Source: Toxonevra muliebris (lineage: Eukaryota; Arthropoda; Insecta; Diptera; Pallopteridae). Taken from it: a stretch of 64,000 nt of DNA. The stretch is from the NCBI GenBank assembly GCA_963691655.1, contig OY829327.1:57300079-57364078 (forward strand), read 5' to 3'. Below are positions 23,625-37,139 of this stretch, in pieces (the first letter of the stretch is position 1; the number at the start of each line of letters is the position of its first letter). A model generated the notes under the pieces. The model had not been told where the DNA came from. It saw only the letters and a list, made by a program, of their open reading frames with translations, and did not search any database. Made by a program: the position numbers and the translations under genes.

Positions 23625-24677
23625 CAGTGCTGTCGTTTTGAAAATTTTAAGGGGAGAATTTTTCCTTTTAAGAGGAGGATTTTGCTTTACAGGGGAGGAA
23701 TTTTCCAAAATGTCTTACAAGTTTTCAAATAAGTATTACTTAGAATCTAGAGTCTTAGATAATTTTATTATTATTATATTATTATTATTTTTTTTTTTCA
23801 CAGCTTTTTTGTTACAACTTCAGTCATACTTAAAGCTAAAAAATTTATGAAAATAAAACAAATTCATATAAAAACCAAATACTCCTTCTTTGGAAACAAA
23901 CGGTAGTATCTGTAAATAATATTAAAAAAAGCAATAATGATTGAAAAACTACAACAAACTTATATTCTTTCTTCTCATAACCGGGTAAAAAAAGTAGAAT
24001 ATTATTTGTGGTACTTTGAACCAGCCTAATCGAAGGTACCTAGAAGGAGGCATCATTTTTTTTTTTTTTTTAGCTTTTCTTACCAACCATTACTGCATTA
24101 ACAGTTGAAGTTAGCAAGCAATTTCGTTTTTTGTCTTTAATTAGATTCAATTGAGAAAAAATTATATTTGCCGCTGTACTGCTATGTGGAAAACTTAAAA
24201 TTGCGCCAATAAATTTTTCCAGTTTTGAAAGCATTTTTTTCTTTTAAAGCATTCTTTAAATGAAAAATTTCACACCAAAATTCTTCCAGTTCCAAATCTA
24301 ATAAATATATAAATTCATTACTAATTTACTGATATTTATTAAATATGCCAACTAACTTTTACGCGGTTTTTCTACTATTGATTTCAATTGTCAAAAATTT
24401 CAAGAATTAACACAAAGACCAGCAAAAGCTTCTGGAAATGGAACACGAACTTTTGAATTTTGACAGTAATCGAGCAATAAATAAAGTAGTTATAGTAACA
24501 AATATTTCACAGACAGAAACTAAAATAACCCAACAGAACACATTTAGTTTGATTTACGTTTACAACCAAAAATTCAGGAATATGAAATAGGAGGATTTTT
24601 TCCGATTGGGGAGGACAGGAAGATTGAGATTTGAGCGGAGTACGAATACTCCGATCGGAGTACCTTCAGCAGCACTG
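23625..24677. mobile_element. Candidate hAT-like non-autonomous element
   Basis: Ends are CAGTGCTG at 23625 and the complementary CAGCACTG ending at 24677. Flanking 8-mers ATTGTAAA and ATTGTGAC agree at six of eight positions, compatible with a decayed hAT target duplication. A longer inverted match (AAAGAGTCTMTATTGTA) just outside, at 23606-23622 and 24693-24709, may mean a larger or composite element. No transposase is seen. Confidence 0.45.
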
Positions 24678-25011
24678 ATTGTGACCTCTTTACAATATAG
24701 ACTCTTTGCTCTTTACAATGTATCCTCTTTCTCTGCTCATTCAAGGGAACGAAACATAATTGCGTCGTATAACGGTATATATTAGTGATGGGGTTTTCGG
24801 TATGATCGTAAATTTTTCAGTACACTTAGAGGTTCCGAAATACGTCAATACATAAGCAAGATTTTCAGTACACTTTCGTACAATAAATTATTTTTATGTG
24901 ATATTATTTCAAAGATAACACAGTGCAACACGGAAAATTTACAAGGGCTTAGGCTTATATAGTTGTTGGATTGGCAGTCAGAAACTTCACACATACAAGA
25001 CTAAAAATCAG

Positions 25012-25282
25012 AAAATAATAATTTAAATAAAAAAAATTTTAATATACCACTTTTTTAAAACTGACTAAAAAGTATAAAATAATTTCTCCTAGCCCCGTAC
25101 AAATTTATAAACCCATACAGATTCATAACCCCATAAAGATTGTCCTGAAAATACCGAATTTTGGTATGTCTGAAAATATTTGCATGATTTAAAACAAAAA
25201 ACGTGGGTCGCATGCAATATGAAATTGACATATGAATAGTTCACTTAAGCCGCTACCAATTTTACCTCTATCCATAAGCGTG
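25012..25282 (-). repeat. Dispersed repeat, inverted copy of 52318-52607
   Basis: About 270 bp match the reverse complement of 52318-52607 over most of their length, with roughly one change in six bases by eye. Shared landmarks are AAAAGTATAAAATAATTTCT and TTAAAACAAMAAACGTGG. It is non-coding. The family is not recognised. Confidence 0.7.
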
Positions 25283-27204
25283 GGAGGTTATGAATCTGTG
25301 TGTACCATAGAAATATTGTTTTAAAGGTTCATTCGATTCCATCAGCCGTTTCGAAGTTTATTTGGTTCATATATATTTTTATGTTCTTTTTCATTTATTT
25401 TGTTATTTTATTTATTTATATTATAATTTTGAGCTCAGCCTAACACTAGAAGATTTACAATCTTATTATTTATAGTATTAGTCACAGATATAATTGCAGA
25501 TTATTAAATATTAAAATTAAATAGCACATAATTAACTTAAATTTAAATTTATAAATATGTAAAACAAACAGATAAAAACAAAAGCAGACATATCGAAACC
25601 CTTTTCATTAAAAATTAATCCACTTTGTTTTGTTTTTTTTTTTTGTATATTAAATAAATCCATAACAAGCGCTGAAAACTATTTTTCCCCATTCATTATT
25701 TATTTAGCTAAAAAATTCCTTTTTCAATAATTAATTAATTTCAATTAAAAAATTGGTTATTAATTTTTAAATCTTTTTCGTTTAAATTTAGGCATGATTT
25801 TTTTGGTTTAATTACATTAAATGATTTAGAATTTATGTTATCACAAAGTTTAAAGAAAAGTTAATTGGCTTATCGCTGGCATTTTCTTTATTAAAAATCC
25901 AGATTTCACTCAAAACGATAATATAAATCGTTTCATTTGTCTTATCCTCTATGCTTTTTTTTTTTTTTAATTTAACTCATCGGTTTTATGTTTTACACTA
26001 AACTTTGGATGCTGATATGAATTATATTTATTCCCTTGTCATCGATTAACTTGAAATTATTTATGTGTTGAGTAGTGTTATTGGCATAAATTAAGTTATT
26101 ATTTATATTTTCTTAAAATGTTCATATTAGCTTCGTATTATTATTAATATTGTTATGGCATTTCTTAATTCTTTTTAAATCATTTTCGTTTCTTATCTTT
26201 ATAATTTCAATGTTTTCTACTTTTTAATCAATACTCTTGAATTTGCGAATCAGACAAATTTGTTGTTCTTTTTCGCCGCAGCTCCCTTGGTTTTGTGTAG
26301 CAATTTAGCAAATTCTCTCTCCATCAGATTGTGAAAATTAATATTTTTCCATGAGTGCCTGGCCTTTCTTTCTTTTTGATATAGCACACATTTTAATTTC
26401 AGTGGCGTACTTTTGCAATCATAGTAAAGAAACCAATAAGAAATCTTTGGTTGTGATTAATTTGAATTAATGCTTTAACCCTTTCGGGACCGTAAGGATT
26501 CCGAAGGAGGCAGCGCAAACCCGAATCTGGACTCGTATGACCTAGTTACAATTTTTCATCAAAACCGAAATTTTGCTTTAGGGTCACCGGTGACCCTATG
26601 GCCCTCAATGACAATTTTTACGAACTTTTTCAGTATATTCGAGTCAACACATACCTACCAAAAGCTCCTAAGTCCATTTCTTAAAACTTTTGAGATTGTT
26701 AGCTTAGCAGATATTTCTCCAATATACAAATAGGCTGACTACAGTTCTGTATCGCTAAACTACAAAATATTTACAAAGCATAGCACTTCAAAACGCATCC
26801 CACAACTAACCGAAACGCAGCAAAAAAAAAAAAAAAAAAACAATCGCGGATCACTAACAAAGTTGATGCTTAATTTTATTTTTCTTTGGTCACCAGCAAA
26901 AAATATTCAGGGAAGCAAGTTTAGTTTTGTTTTTTTACTATTTTGAAGGGCCGATATTTTGTGAATGAAATTTTTAGCAGAAATGGAAACATATTTTTTG
27001 CTCCATTTGTTACGAAAAAAATATGTGCACAGGAGGTAAACCGATAAAAACATATTAAGACAATTGAATTTTAAAAAAAGAAGTAAATGATAGCTTCTCA
27101 GTTTGGGGGCAAAACAAATGATTTTTACGACAACCCTGCCAAAATGATGCTAATGTGTCCAAAATTCAAAAGCTGTGTAGAGAAACACATAAAGAAGAAA
27201 GTTT
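25283..27204. other. Very AT-rich intergenic, no gene
   Basis: Dominated by A/T runs and short poly-A/T tracts (for example 26820-26840). No gene or clear repeat is supported. Confidence 0.5.
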
Positions 27205-27360
27205 CTGATGAGTCCACAGTAAAAAAAATTAAGTTCGAGGCTGCTATGACGAAGTTCTATTAAAAATCGTGTCCCAAAATCTATTTTCATTTCGATTGAT
27301 GAAACGACCGGCAAAGCTGGACGTCATGTTACCAAGGTGCTGGTCTATTGGTTAAAAACA
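27205..27360 (+). pseudogene. hAT-like transposase relic
   Basis: One frame reads VSDESTVKKIKFEAAMTKFY. After a frame change, ISIDETTGKAGRHVTKVLVY follows at about 27290-27350. This matches the IWxSIDETTDxxGRYxxNVxVG block around the first catalytic Asp of a hAT subgroup. Stops and shifts on both sides show decay. Confidence 0.6.
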
Positions 27361-27744
27361 GAATTTAGTTTATTTTGCCCGAAGAAATTTGGGAAAAGGT
27401 AAACGCATCTGTAACTTTATTTGATGGCTCCCTTGGTCGATGGTCTTACGTTGGCACCTCGTAAATACTTTTCCAAGATTGCACTGCCCTGCAAATTTCA
27501 ACTTTTCTTGTGCGAATAAGATGACTTCTAGTGATTTTAAATTAATTTTTAATGCTGAAACCGAATCTGTGCTCAAAAACTTTCCATCACGCCACGTTTA
27601 AGATCAGGTTTTAAAAATTCAAAATGGAGGATCAATTATGGCGGATAAATTCAGGGTGCAAGATAAAATCCGTTATACATGCATTTTTTTCCTGTACCCC
27701 TAGACATATGCACACCCCCTACTCCAAGAGCGCGTGCGAACAAA

Positions 27745-27975
27745 TTGAAAGGGCATGGTTCAGTCTTTAATTTCTGATATTAGCGAAGTTTGTAGCACGT
27801 CAGGGTTCAGCTTCACAATTTTTCAAAAATGGCCAAAAACGCTGTTTTCAGGATGTTCAATCCTTTGTTCTCGTTTTTGAAGTTTTTGACGCCAGATTCG
27901 TGCTCAGCATAAAAAATTCATTGGGTAACACTAGGAATCATCTTATCCGCAAAAACCCATGCAGGGCAGTGTAAT
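27745..27975 (+). repeat. Direct repeat, copy 1 (partner 30584-30797)
   Basis: Begins near GAAAGGGCATGGTTC and ends with CATGCAGGGCAGT. The same order of blocks recurs in the same orientation at 30584-30797 with moderate divergence. The two copies flank the long fold-back element. The family is unknown. Confidence 0.7.
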
Positions 27976-28217
27976 AAAAACCATGTTTTCGGAATATTTT
28001 TCTTATGTATTTTAAGCTTATCTGCATTTTGTTCATAGAAATTATTCTTTTGTTTATAAATGTTGTTCTTTGAAAGTAGTAGAATTTAAAATAGTTTAAA
28101 CAAGTTCTAGGCATAGTAAAACTTAATATTTCCAAATTACTGTATTTCATTCACTAATTACTGTCGTACTGTACATGGGTCAAAATTATCACTGTAACAT
28201 GCAGAGTTATGCATGTG
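27976..28217. other. Short AT-rich spacer
   Basis: Nothing recognised. Confidence 0.4.
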
Positions 28218-30393
28218 CATTAAGGTGGCCATAGTAAGCGAAAGGGTTTTTTTTAGGTTGCGACCCCCTGAAACTATGCGAATACTTGAAAAACTACTAA
28301 TTATGAAGTTTTTGACTAATCCGGAAAATTTAGAACTAGCTCATCGAGCCTAAAGTTTGAAAAAATTGATTTTTGTACTGTTTTTGAATTTGTTTAGCTC
28401 TAACGTTGGTTTTTCCATCCTGGAACAATAATTATATACTTATCACTAATCTGTCACTTATTATCTTTCCTACGATTATTTAATTATTATAATCGGCACA
28501 CAAAAAATTAAATTATGGGCAAAATAAGGCATCATGAAATAAAACATAAATGTAAAGAATATAAATGAAATATATTACAAAAAGTTATTTTGATCGTGTT
28601 TCGCTTAAGAAGGCTTTTTTGGCTTGATTTTTTATAATCGGTGATGATTTGTATAGGATTTTTCCGAAACCCTTGCGGTCTTTCGATTTCTTGTATTTCG
28701 AAACTTGCATATTTTTTTCCATAATATTTTTTTCTGAGGAACTTTTTTTTAATTTGGTAAAACTAGCAGGCAAAAACATTGCATTTAGTAAAAGACAACG
28801 AAAAACAATAAATTTTGGTTTAAAAAATTTAAAATCAGTTAAGAAACCGAAAAGTTATAGCATTTTAAAGTGGAACCTTCCAAGCGGATTTTGCCGATAA
28901 TAGAAACAATATTATTCGTTTGCTTCAAATTAACTATGAAATTGTCAATATTATTTCCAATTTCCAATATAAATCAATATATTCCGCAAAATTTGAATAT
29001 ATATAATATTAGCATTAAAAATCTTTCATTTTTAGCCATTTTTTCAATTTTTCCACTCCAAAATTCGATTATGTGATTCCAAATGTTTTTTTTTTTTAAA
29101 TTTTTCTCTGATTAGAGTTTAGAGTTGTGGGTGGGCTGGACTTAACCAAAGCACTCAGTCAACGAGGACCATTGTGCTATACCCAAAGATAGAACCAGCA
29201 GAAGAGAGTAGAGAGACAGGAAAGTTATGTGGGGATAAATGGGAAGAAGAAAGGTCAAGGGTCTCTCAATCTCGAACTTCTTTGTTTCACTGATGAACCT
29301 TAGAAGCTCAGGAAGAGGAAGAGTATGGACATTATTCATACCCAACAGCCTGTCCTGGAACCCATATAAGGCATAACTTGTTGTGTTTTGCAACACTATT
29401 TAGTTTTGCCTTACACTCGCTGACCAACTTTGAGGAGCTGACAGGGCTAGCAAGGGCCTTAAGTGCAGCTTGACTATCACTGCAGATACCAATGCACTTC
29501 CTATGCCACCTCTTCTCAATTATTCAGCTCACCACATTTAGGATTGCGAAAACCTCCGTTAGGAAGACTGACGCCATTTGTCCAGTGGAAAAAGAGTACT
29601 TGGTCTCATCGTCCAAATACCAACCGGATCCAGTACCGTTTGAGGTTTTAGATCCGTCGGTATAGAAGACATGACGAAGACCCTGAATATTCTGATTACT
29701 AAGGTTTGAAGGAAGCCAAACAAAATTTTGTCGCGCTAGAATAATATTTCAGACCGCTGTGCGGCATTCTTTTCTAATTAGAATTCTCGATTTGAACCAA
29801 AATATAAATGCTTCTTGTGCCGCTAATTGTGCACTTCTTCGTATGGTCATTCCTACAATGTTATGGTTAGAAAAACAAACGGATAAAACTTGTTTGATAT
29901 AAGGTTATTTGGAACCAAAAATCTGCGAAAATTCAGTTCCTGCTAAATAAATTTGTAAACGTAAACGTGTGTTCATTTATATAGTATTAATCAAAACAAA
30001 TTGATTTAGTAGAAGCAAAAGTGACCATGCGCTTCAATTACAATTACAACACTATTCACTGATAAAAATATCTCTACAGATTCACAATTCTATATAGATT
30101 CATAAACAAAACTATTGGAAATTCCGTTATTCAAAAGTCAAAAACCAAATTTTAAACAAGTAATGCTCGTGTTAGTTATTTTTATACGGGGTAAGAAAAA
30201 AAAAAAACAAACGTTAGAGCTAAAAAAAAATCGAAAACAGTAAAAATATTAAATTTTCCACACTTTAGGCTCGATGAGCTAGTTCTAAAACTTCATAATT
30301 AGTAGTTTTTCGAGTATTCGCATAGTTGCAGGGGGCGGAAGCTATAATTCGAATGATCTTTTTTTCTTCATACATTTGGCGGCCACCTTAATG
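28218..30393. mobile_element. Long fold-back DNA element carrying a nested non-LTR fragment
   Basis: The left arm 28218-28410 (starting CATTAAGGTGGCC) is the inverted complement of about 30208-30393. The arms share blocks such as AACTACTAATTATGAAGTTT and the GCTCATCGAGCCTAAAG/CTTTAGGCTCGATGAGC pair. The interior of about 1.8 kb has no DNA transposase and includes the non-LTR RNase H fragment at 29104-29760. TSDs are unclear. Confidence 0.7.
29104..29760 (-). pseudogene. Non-LTR RNase H and 3' end fragment
   Basis: On the minus strand 29690-29345 encodes an RNase H domain: HVFYTDGSKTSNGTGSGW, the acidic helix LTEVFAI, CSDSQAALKALASP and LIWVPG. The Asp, Glu and Asp of the active site are visible, with one stop after NVVS. 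It is followed, after a deletion that removes the zinc-binding CCHC segment, by MNNVHTLPLPELLRFISETK and a 3' UTR shared with 3780-3990. Confidence 0.8.
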
Positions 30394-30583
30394 TGCATCA
30401 ACAGAGTTCTATAATGCCAAAATAAACAAAGCATATGCTTGCAATGTTGATCAGTATTGCACACACATGCGGTTTATATACAGCAGTTAAATTGTATATA
30501 AACTTTGTATTAGTATATTTTGGAAGTCAGCTATACTTTTAAAAAGTTATAAATATCGAAATTTTTTCAAAATTTCCTCATTT

Positions 30584-30797
30584 GAAAGGGCATGGTTCCG
30601 CCTTTAATTTCTGATATTAGCAAATTTGGTAGCAAGTTGGGGTTTAGATGTACAATTTTTCAAAAATAGCCAAAAGAGCTATTTTAAGGGATTTCACGTA
30701 ACCTGATGAGAAGCTTTTGACCCCAGCTTCGTGTTCAGCACGAAAAATTCATTCGGAAAGACTAGGAGCCATCTTTTGCACAAAACTCATGCAGGGC
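30584..30797 (+). repeat. Direct repeat, copy 2 (partner 27745-27975)
   Basis: Same block order as copy 1: GAAAGGGCATGGTTC, TTTAATTTCTGATATTAGC, ACAATTTTTCAAAAAT, then CATGCAGGGCAGT. Non-coding. Confidence 0.7.
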
Positions 30798-31620
30798 AGT
30801 AGTTTTTTCAGCGTTTCTTATAGTCACTTGGGTTGATAATTTTAACTCTTTTTTCTCTGATCGGAAACGGCTACCTAAGAAAAGTGGCCCACCTATGCCA
30901 GAAATGAATTTGCGAAATAATATATTAATACTGATTAATATATTATGAAAAAATGTGTTTGTTGTGTAATAAATTTTAATTTATTTTCGTTCAACTACAT
31001 GTCAGATTTCTTTTATTGACAAATTTGTCCTTACATTGAGATGTCTTGACGAAATTTGCCTGTATATGCAAATCTATGGCATAACTTAAAAGTAGTCATA
31101 AATTAAGTCATAATTATGGCAATAATTTTTTCCCAGTCGAGTCATGAGGTTACATAAGTACTCCACAAACTAATTATCCCCATAATCTTTTCAAAAAAAT
31201 ATAAATTTATCAAGTATTTAAAAAAAAGACTTACCCTCACTTTTCGATACCGAATTTTTTTTCTTCTTTTTTTAGGTTTTGGTTTAAAATTTATCACAAT
31301 ATGGACATTTAACCAAATTTTTAGTGTTTAGTAGTATTATATCCAGTGGCACATCCATATTATTATAATTCATTGAAATGCAACAACATTCATTGCTAAA
31401 ATGAAGGTGATATAAATTCGCTGAATAAAAAATTTTGTATGAGTTATTCAAAAATGGAAGAAATACTGTTCATAATTTGGCCTAAAATACATCACACAAT
31501 GGGTAAAAATTACACCTTAACATTAACAAAGTTGTATAATATGTAAACAGGTTGTAATCTTATCTAGCAACCTAACATATGTTGACAACATGACAATATG
31601 TCTGTTGGCATACTTTAAGA
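30798..31620. other. AT-rich intergenic, nothing recognised
   Basis: No gene or defined repeat was seen. Confidence 0.5.
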
Positions 31621-32215
31621 TCCGAACACAATGGATGCGATAGCAATATAACATCAACTATCAACATGTCTGTGTCATTTTGACAAAAGAACCGCTTTGT
31701 GCAAACGAGATTCTGTTTTTTTCTTTTAAATTCAACGAATTTTTGCTATACGTTCCTCCAAATTTCTGGTATTTTTAGTTTAAACTACAGTTCTTGAACT
31801 GAAAAAAATTTAAATTTGGAAATATAAGCTTCAAAATCGCGGGAGATTTAAAAGAAAAGGGGAAATCTCGTATGCAGAAAGATATAGTTTAATCAAGAGG
31901 TCACAGATATACATATATCTCATGTATTTTTACGAAGATTGATTGCAGCATTACTACAATACGACACGTCGACAATTGCCACAACCGTTGACTTCAATCT
32001 AATTCTATTTTTACATGAAATGGACATAAACAATTTTTCAATTCAAATTCCTTTTTTATCTTATTTAGCCTGAAAATACGTAAATAAGTTTTTGAAAAGT
32101 TTTATTAAAAATTATTGTTTTTCATTAAAAAAATGGGTGGAAAATGTCGTTTTCTAGACGCAGTTAACGCCATAACATTTTTTCTCGTGTTGTTGTCGTA
32201 TCCATTGTGTTCGGA
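31621..32215. mobile_element. MITE-like element with ~24-bp TIRs
   Basis: TCCGAACACAATGGATGCGA at 31621 is matched in complement by TCCGAACACAATGGATACGA ending at 32215, and similarity continues a few bases (YARCAA). The interior of about 550 bp is non-coding. No TSD is clear. Confidence 0.6.
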
Positions 32216-34475
32216 CTTTTATTTGTAAAAATTTGCAAGCTGCAGAATTCGGGAGAGTAATCATAAAATGACATCCGAACTTCTCTTTTGTGAAAGTCGG
32301 CTAATATAATTTCCACTTCAAATAAAATTTGACACAATTACGCCGCTTCTTCTCATTCAGTAGTGATGTAGTAGAAGTCATTAAGAAGTCAGTAGAAGCT
32401 ATCTTCATCAGCCATCCCAGCAGACAAAATGAGCTTACAAAATGCCATCGGTAAGTTTGATTTGCAATGAATTGAAAATTAATTCGTTCTTGATATATTC
32501 AATGATATATAAATTTAATTCCTAAAATTCAGGTGCGAATATATCAGTAAAAAAGCATTGATTACTATCGATTGCTATCATTTTATTTTGTGAAAAATCA
32601 TACCACAATTTAACTTTCAGCAGCCATATCTCAGTCATTTATAGTCCGATATAAATAGACTTAATAACAGCGTAATTCAGTTACATTTTCAATACTATAT
32701 GGTTCGTCTTGATAAGATCTATAGTTAATGAGATATTTGCACGTACGTAAAACTGCAACCTGAAAAATTTTGTCATATCTTGAAAACATACTCAAAGAAA
32801 AGAAAATGAAAGTGGTTTTCGTGTTCAGCGACCTTGACTCAGTTTAGAAAACATACTTTAGGTTCATGTAATATTTTAAGTTTGAAATTTTATGTGATAC
32901 GCAATTATATCCATATGGAAAAATTTTCTAGTTTCTGATGAGGTTTATCCTGCTGCTAACTAGGTAAAATTAGAGAAATTCATGAAGGCTTGGGACTGAC
33001 TAGGCATTAACAAGGCACTGGTAATTTCATATTTGGATCATTAAGCACTCAAATAATTTTGTATAGAAATATATCTACATTTAAAAGTATTTTTCTTCCA
33101 AATTATTATCACTCTTGCCTCTTTCTTTTTCTACAAAGCCAACATAATCTTTTGCATGAGGAATCACTTCAGATAATGCATGTTGGACTCGATTTATTAA
33201 TTATTTTTATTTAGTTTTTGCTAGTAATTTCCCAAATAAAACCTCACTAAAACTTTACCATCCTAGTTTTCTTCATGAGGAGCTATTCAATTAAGCTCAT
33301 CAAGTAAAAGAGCTACCATATTCACGCATTTGACAGGTGTGGATTTTTCAAAAACGGTGGTGTCAGCATGCAACCAGAATATCGTAGTAGATTTAGCTCA
33401 AGCGGAGTGACGGAGTAAATGTGAAAATTTAGCGAAAAAAGGAGCAAATTTACTACGATCGTAGTAAAGTCCGAACCCTTGATGAGATACTTTAACAGTT
33501 TTGGCAGTTTTTAAGTGATTGTTACGACCTTTCACAGATAATTCTGCCCTTTTCTTCCTCTCACTAATCTACCTTCCTTCCTCAATCAACACAATGCTCT
33601 GCATTTATAGAAGCTTTATAAAAAATCTGTGGAAATCAAAGTGGGGAGGCGTGGAGTTTTTCACGAATTCAAAAAGAAGGTCATAGGATGAAAACAGTTG
33701 AGATCTGCTGATGTATAGTGACGTTTTGTTAACCCATTAATGCATAGACGAAAATAGAGAGGACAGAAAAACCAAACTTTGCGAATTTTTTTTTATTTTT
33801 GATTATTTGTATTTTTATTATTATTTATTTTATTGCTTGAAAACATATCGTTTGTAGCAAATTACAATTCAATTTAAAAGAAAAGTTGTTATACAAATTG
33901 CAATTCGATTTGAAAGAGAAGTGGTTTTGATTAAATAAAAAATAATAAAAATGATTTTTGGCTAAATAATAAAATAAATCAATCTTTCAGTTTCGGAAAA
34001 ATCATTTTCCCACTTTTCCACACCGTCCTTTTTTTAGACCACCATGCACAGAATAACATTTAGGTTCAAGTAAACTCATATATTAAATTAATGAAAAATA
34101 TATATAAAGTAAAAACTTTGAAAATATTGACTGATTTCGATAAAGTATGGTTTGTTTTTAAGCATTCTTTTGGATGAAGTGGGCTTAGACGTTTAGTACA
34201 GATGGATTTTGCTTTTAGATCGCACTGCACATTTCGGCGCTGATGCATATCTGGCATCGGTGCTAATAGTGGTCGGACTTATAATTTCACGTGTCTTTTC
34301 CATCCCATCCATTTCGAGAGCGTGTTTGCCCAAGTTTTAGATAGATACTTTCAATACCAGTATTATCAGTCTTATTCTGGAATTTTTGAAGTACTTGGTG
34401 ATTCATTCTCATGCAGATATGCACATTAATACATCAAATGCTGAACTAGCCGCCAATACTGGTTGAAAAACAGCA
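32216..34475. other. AT-rich intergenic, no gene
   Basis: No supported coding region. TTAACCCATTAATGCATAGA at 33730-33749 resembles the left end of the piggyBac-like MITE at 20632, but no right end is visible nearby. Confidence 0.5.
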
Positions 34476-35215
34476 TCAGGGTTTCATTTTATGGGTGCTT
34501 TGGGAATCAGTAAGACGCATAGTGTAAATAAAATATTGACGTTCAGACGTTAGGTTCGAGTGTTTAAATATAATTAAATTGTTAGACCGCTGTGAGCGCG
34601 TAAAATAAAGTCTTTCATATAAATAATTAGGCTCCATAGTGAAAATAATCTTATGCAAAAAAATTAGATTTTGTACTTTAGAAAATTATTAAGGCTAATA
34701 GAGAAAATCTGTTTAGAATAGCGGGAGACGTGATCTGTTCGTTGTAATCCATAGATGTACCTGGCAATGTTATTGTAAAGGACATTCAATTCTCTATTAC
34801 TCACAGCGTCACTATTAGCATATATTTCGCAACCGTACAACAAAGTGGGGACCAGATAAGTTTTCACAAGTAAAATTCGTATTTTCTTTGTGTTATCCAA
34901 AGAGAACGAAGCATTCCATATACTTTTCCTATTGTACTACAAATGTGAGTATTCCATGTAAGGATTTTATTAAATGTGATTCCAAGGTTTTTTGCTGAAT
35001 CTACATAGTCGATTTCAATGCTATTCAATTTAACTTTTGGGATGTTAATGGTGTTTATCAGTTTCCTAGCAATTACTAGACATTTAGTTTTGTTTGGGTT
35101 AAGACACAGACCATTTAATGACACCAAATCCTGTATACGCTTCAAGTCTTCGTTTAGATAGTGAACGCAATTATTAATTTCCTCCAGTTTGCAGGATGTG
35201 TGCCTTCTTTTGGGG
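34476..35215 (-). pseudogene. Non-LTR reverse transcriptase C-terminal fragment
   Basis: Minus strand 35145-34900 encodes NGLCLNPNKTKCLVIARKL, then YVDSAKNLGITFNKILTW and IGKVYGMLRSLW. A frame change leads to VKTYLVPTLLYGCEIYAN and NIARYIYGL (34870-34700). Further on comes a segment RSNNLIIFKHSNLTSERQ (about 34600-34545). This is the thumb and post-RT region of jockey-like non-LTR elements. The catalytic FADD part and the endonuclease are missing, so it is a 5'-truncated, frameshifted copy. Confidence 0.8.
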
Positions 35216-37139
35216 GCAAAATAAATATATCTATTCCTCTGGATGGGGCTGCACCTTCCTCGTCATCACTATATCCTTATAAAACGTCTAATATTTGGTG
35301 TAATTTCAATTTATTTCTTAACAAATAGAATTTTGTGTATGAATACAAGTTTCCTAAGATTTTGGTATTTTATGCATGGAGTCCTTTTAAAAGGTCGAAG
35401 AACATTTTTTGTAAAAAAAAGATATAAATTTTTGATTTATTAACTCAAAACTGGTACTAAAACAAACTAGACACTTCTTAAAATTCAATTTACCAACATT
35501 TATCAAAATACCAAGAACTTAAATTACAGAAAACTATCAACCTTTACCTTTACCTTTGTGATATTTTTGTAACTTTTTTCTGCCAAATTTTGGCTTTGAA
35601 ATGCAATACCATCTGTGTTAATGTAAACAGAAGAAAACAGGTAATATCTAATTTATGTTTTTCTATTTTTATAGGTCCATTATTTTCGGACTTAGTTTAA
35701 TTTGGTCGGGTAAGTATTTTCCGTGCTCTAAGCTGTGCTTTTTCTATGCAATTACAATTTTTCATTTTACACCGTGGATAATAGTAGGTATTCATTCTGA
35801 ACAGAAGCAATTTCGACCTGAAATCATTTTGGTGTAGAAAGGATTTTCAATATAAAAACAACTGATTTTAACTCAGATATGCACATTGTCCTATATGTAG
35901 GTCACAACAATCACAATACAAATTTTTTGAGTGTACTAGATATAGGCCATTGGGCATATCTAGGTTAATTTCTTATCATTTACAAATAAGTACTACAAAT
36001 TAGCATTTGGAAATTTTACCTGGCTGATTTCATTTTTAAGTTTCTAAAATAAACAAAAAAATTTTATTTTTATATACGCTGCTGTTACGGGGGGAAAAAT
36101 GTGATAAAGGTCGCTCAAATTATCACACAGTTCGAAGGGAGTTTCTAGGATTTTGAAATGTTCTCATGAATACCATGTATCTTCGTAAAATAAATACTTA
36201 AGCATATTACGATATTAGAATATATACTACTTGTATAATATTTCCGGTTATACCAATAACGGTTTATTACTCATACATATGACGCCAACTGTCAAACTAT
36301 ATAGTGCACACTTTATTGGGACTAATATTTTACAAATTATAAATTGAATTCGCATTTCATGTGATAATTTATTATAGCACAATTTGTTTTATTTAATTGA
36401 TAACTATAATAATTTTATAACTGGAATGTGTTAACTTTATCTTATTAATTTTTTATTACTTTTTGAATTATCGCTGCAAATTTCGGGGAAGTTTGTAGTA
36501 CCGTGCAAACTTGTTTTTAAGGAGACATCGCCTCATTTATATACATACATGTGTGCATACAGTGGTAAATATTCTTGAAAATATACCTGAAAAATTATAA
36601 ATATTTTGGTAAAAATAATTTTGCAAATTAATAAAATTTGCTCACACATAAATTCACGTTGTTTGCAATTGTATCGAAAAGTTTATCTGCGTTGTGTCAT
36701 TGAATTTTTTTTTTATAAAAATCGGCATATTTATGAAAATTAAATATTCGTTTTAGTAGATAACATCTCCTGGAAGAGGTGCTTTTCAATTATCATGATA
36801 AAAATAATAATCCCAACATAACATGCAACAAGATGACACTTTTACCTATCAAGCAGGAGTCGCAACTGAATGTTTCAAGGTAAAACATATAATTATTTTC
36901 CTTGAAAGTTTTTTAAGCTGAAATATTAATCGATGAAAGATATTCTCAAATTTAAATAGCCAAAACTCTGGGTGCATGAATTAATTCCATTATATATGAG
37001 AAAAAAGGGTTAAACTCAATAGCCTTTAGTTTTTTTTTTTTCGTTCTTTACTAGATCTTTGATACCCCCAGTTTCACATACGTAAGAAAAAGAACTGGTG
37101 GATTTTATAATGCGGTATCAATAACCCGAATTTGTTGGA
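35216..37139. other. AT-rich intergenic, no gene
   Basis: Open frames here have no recognisable motifs. Nothing else was identified. Confidence 0.5.
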
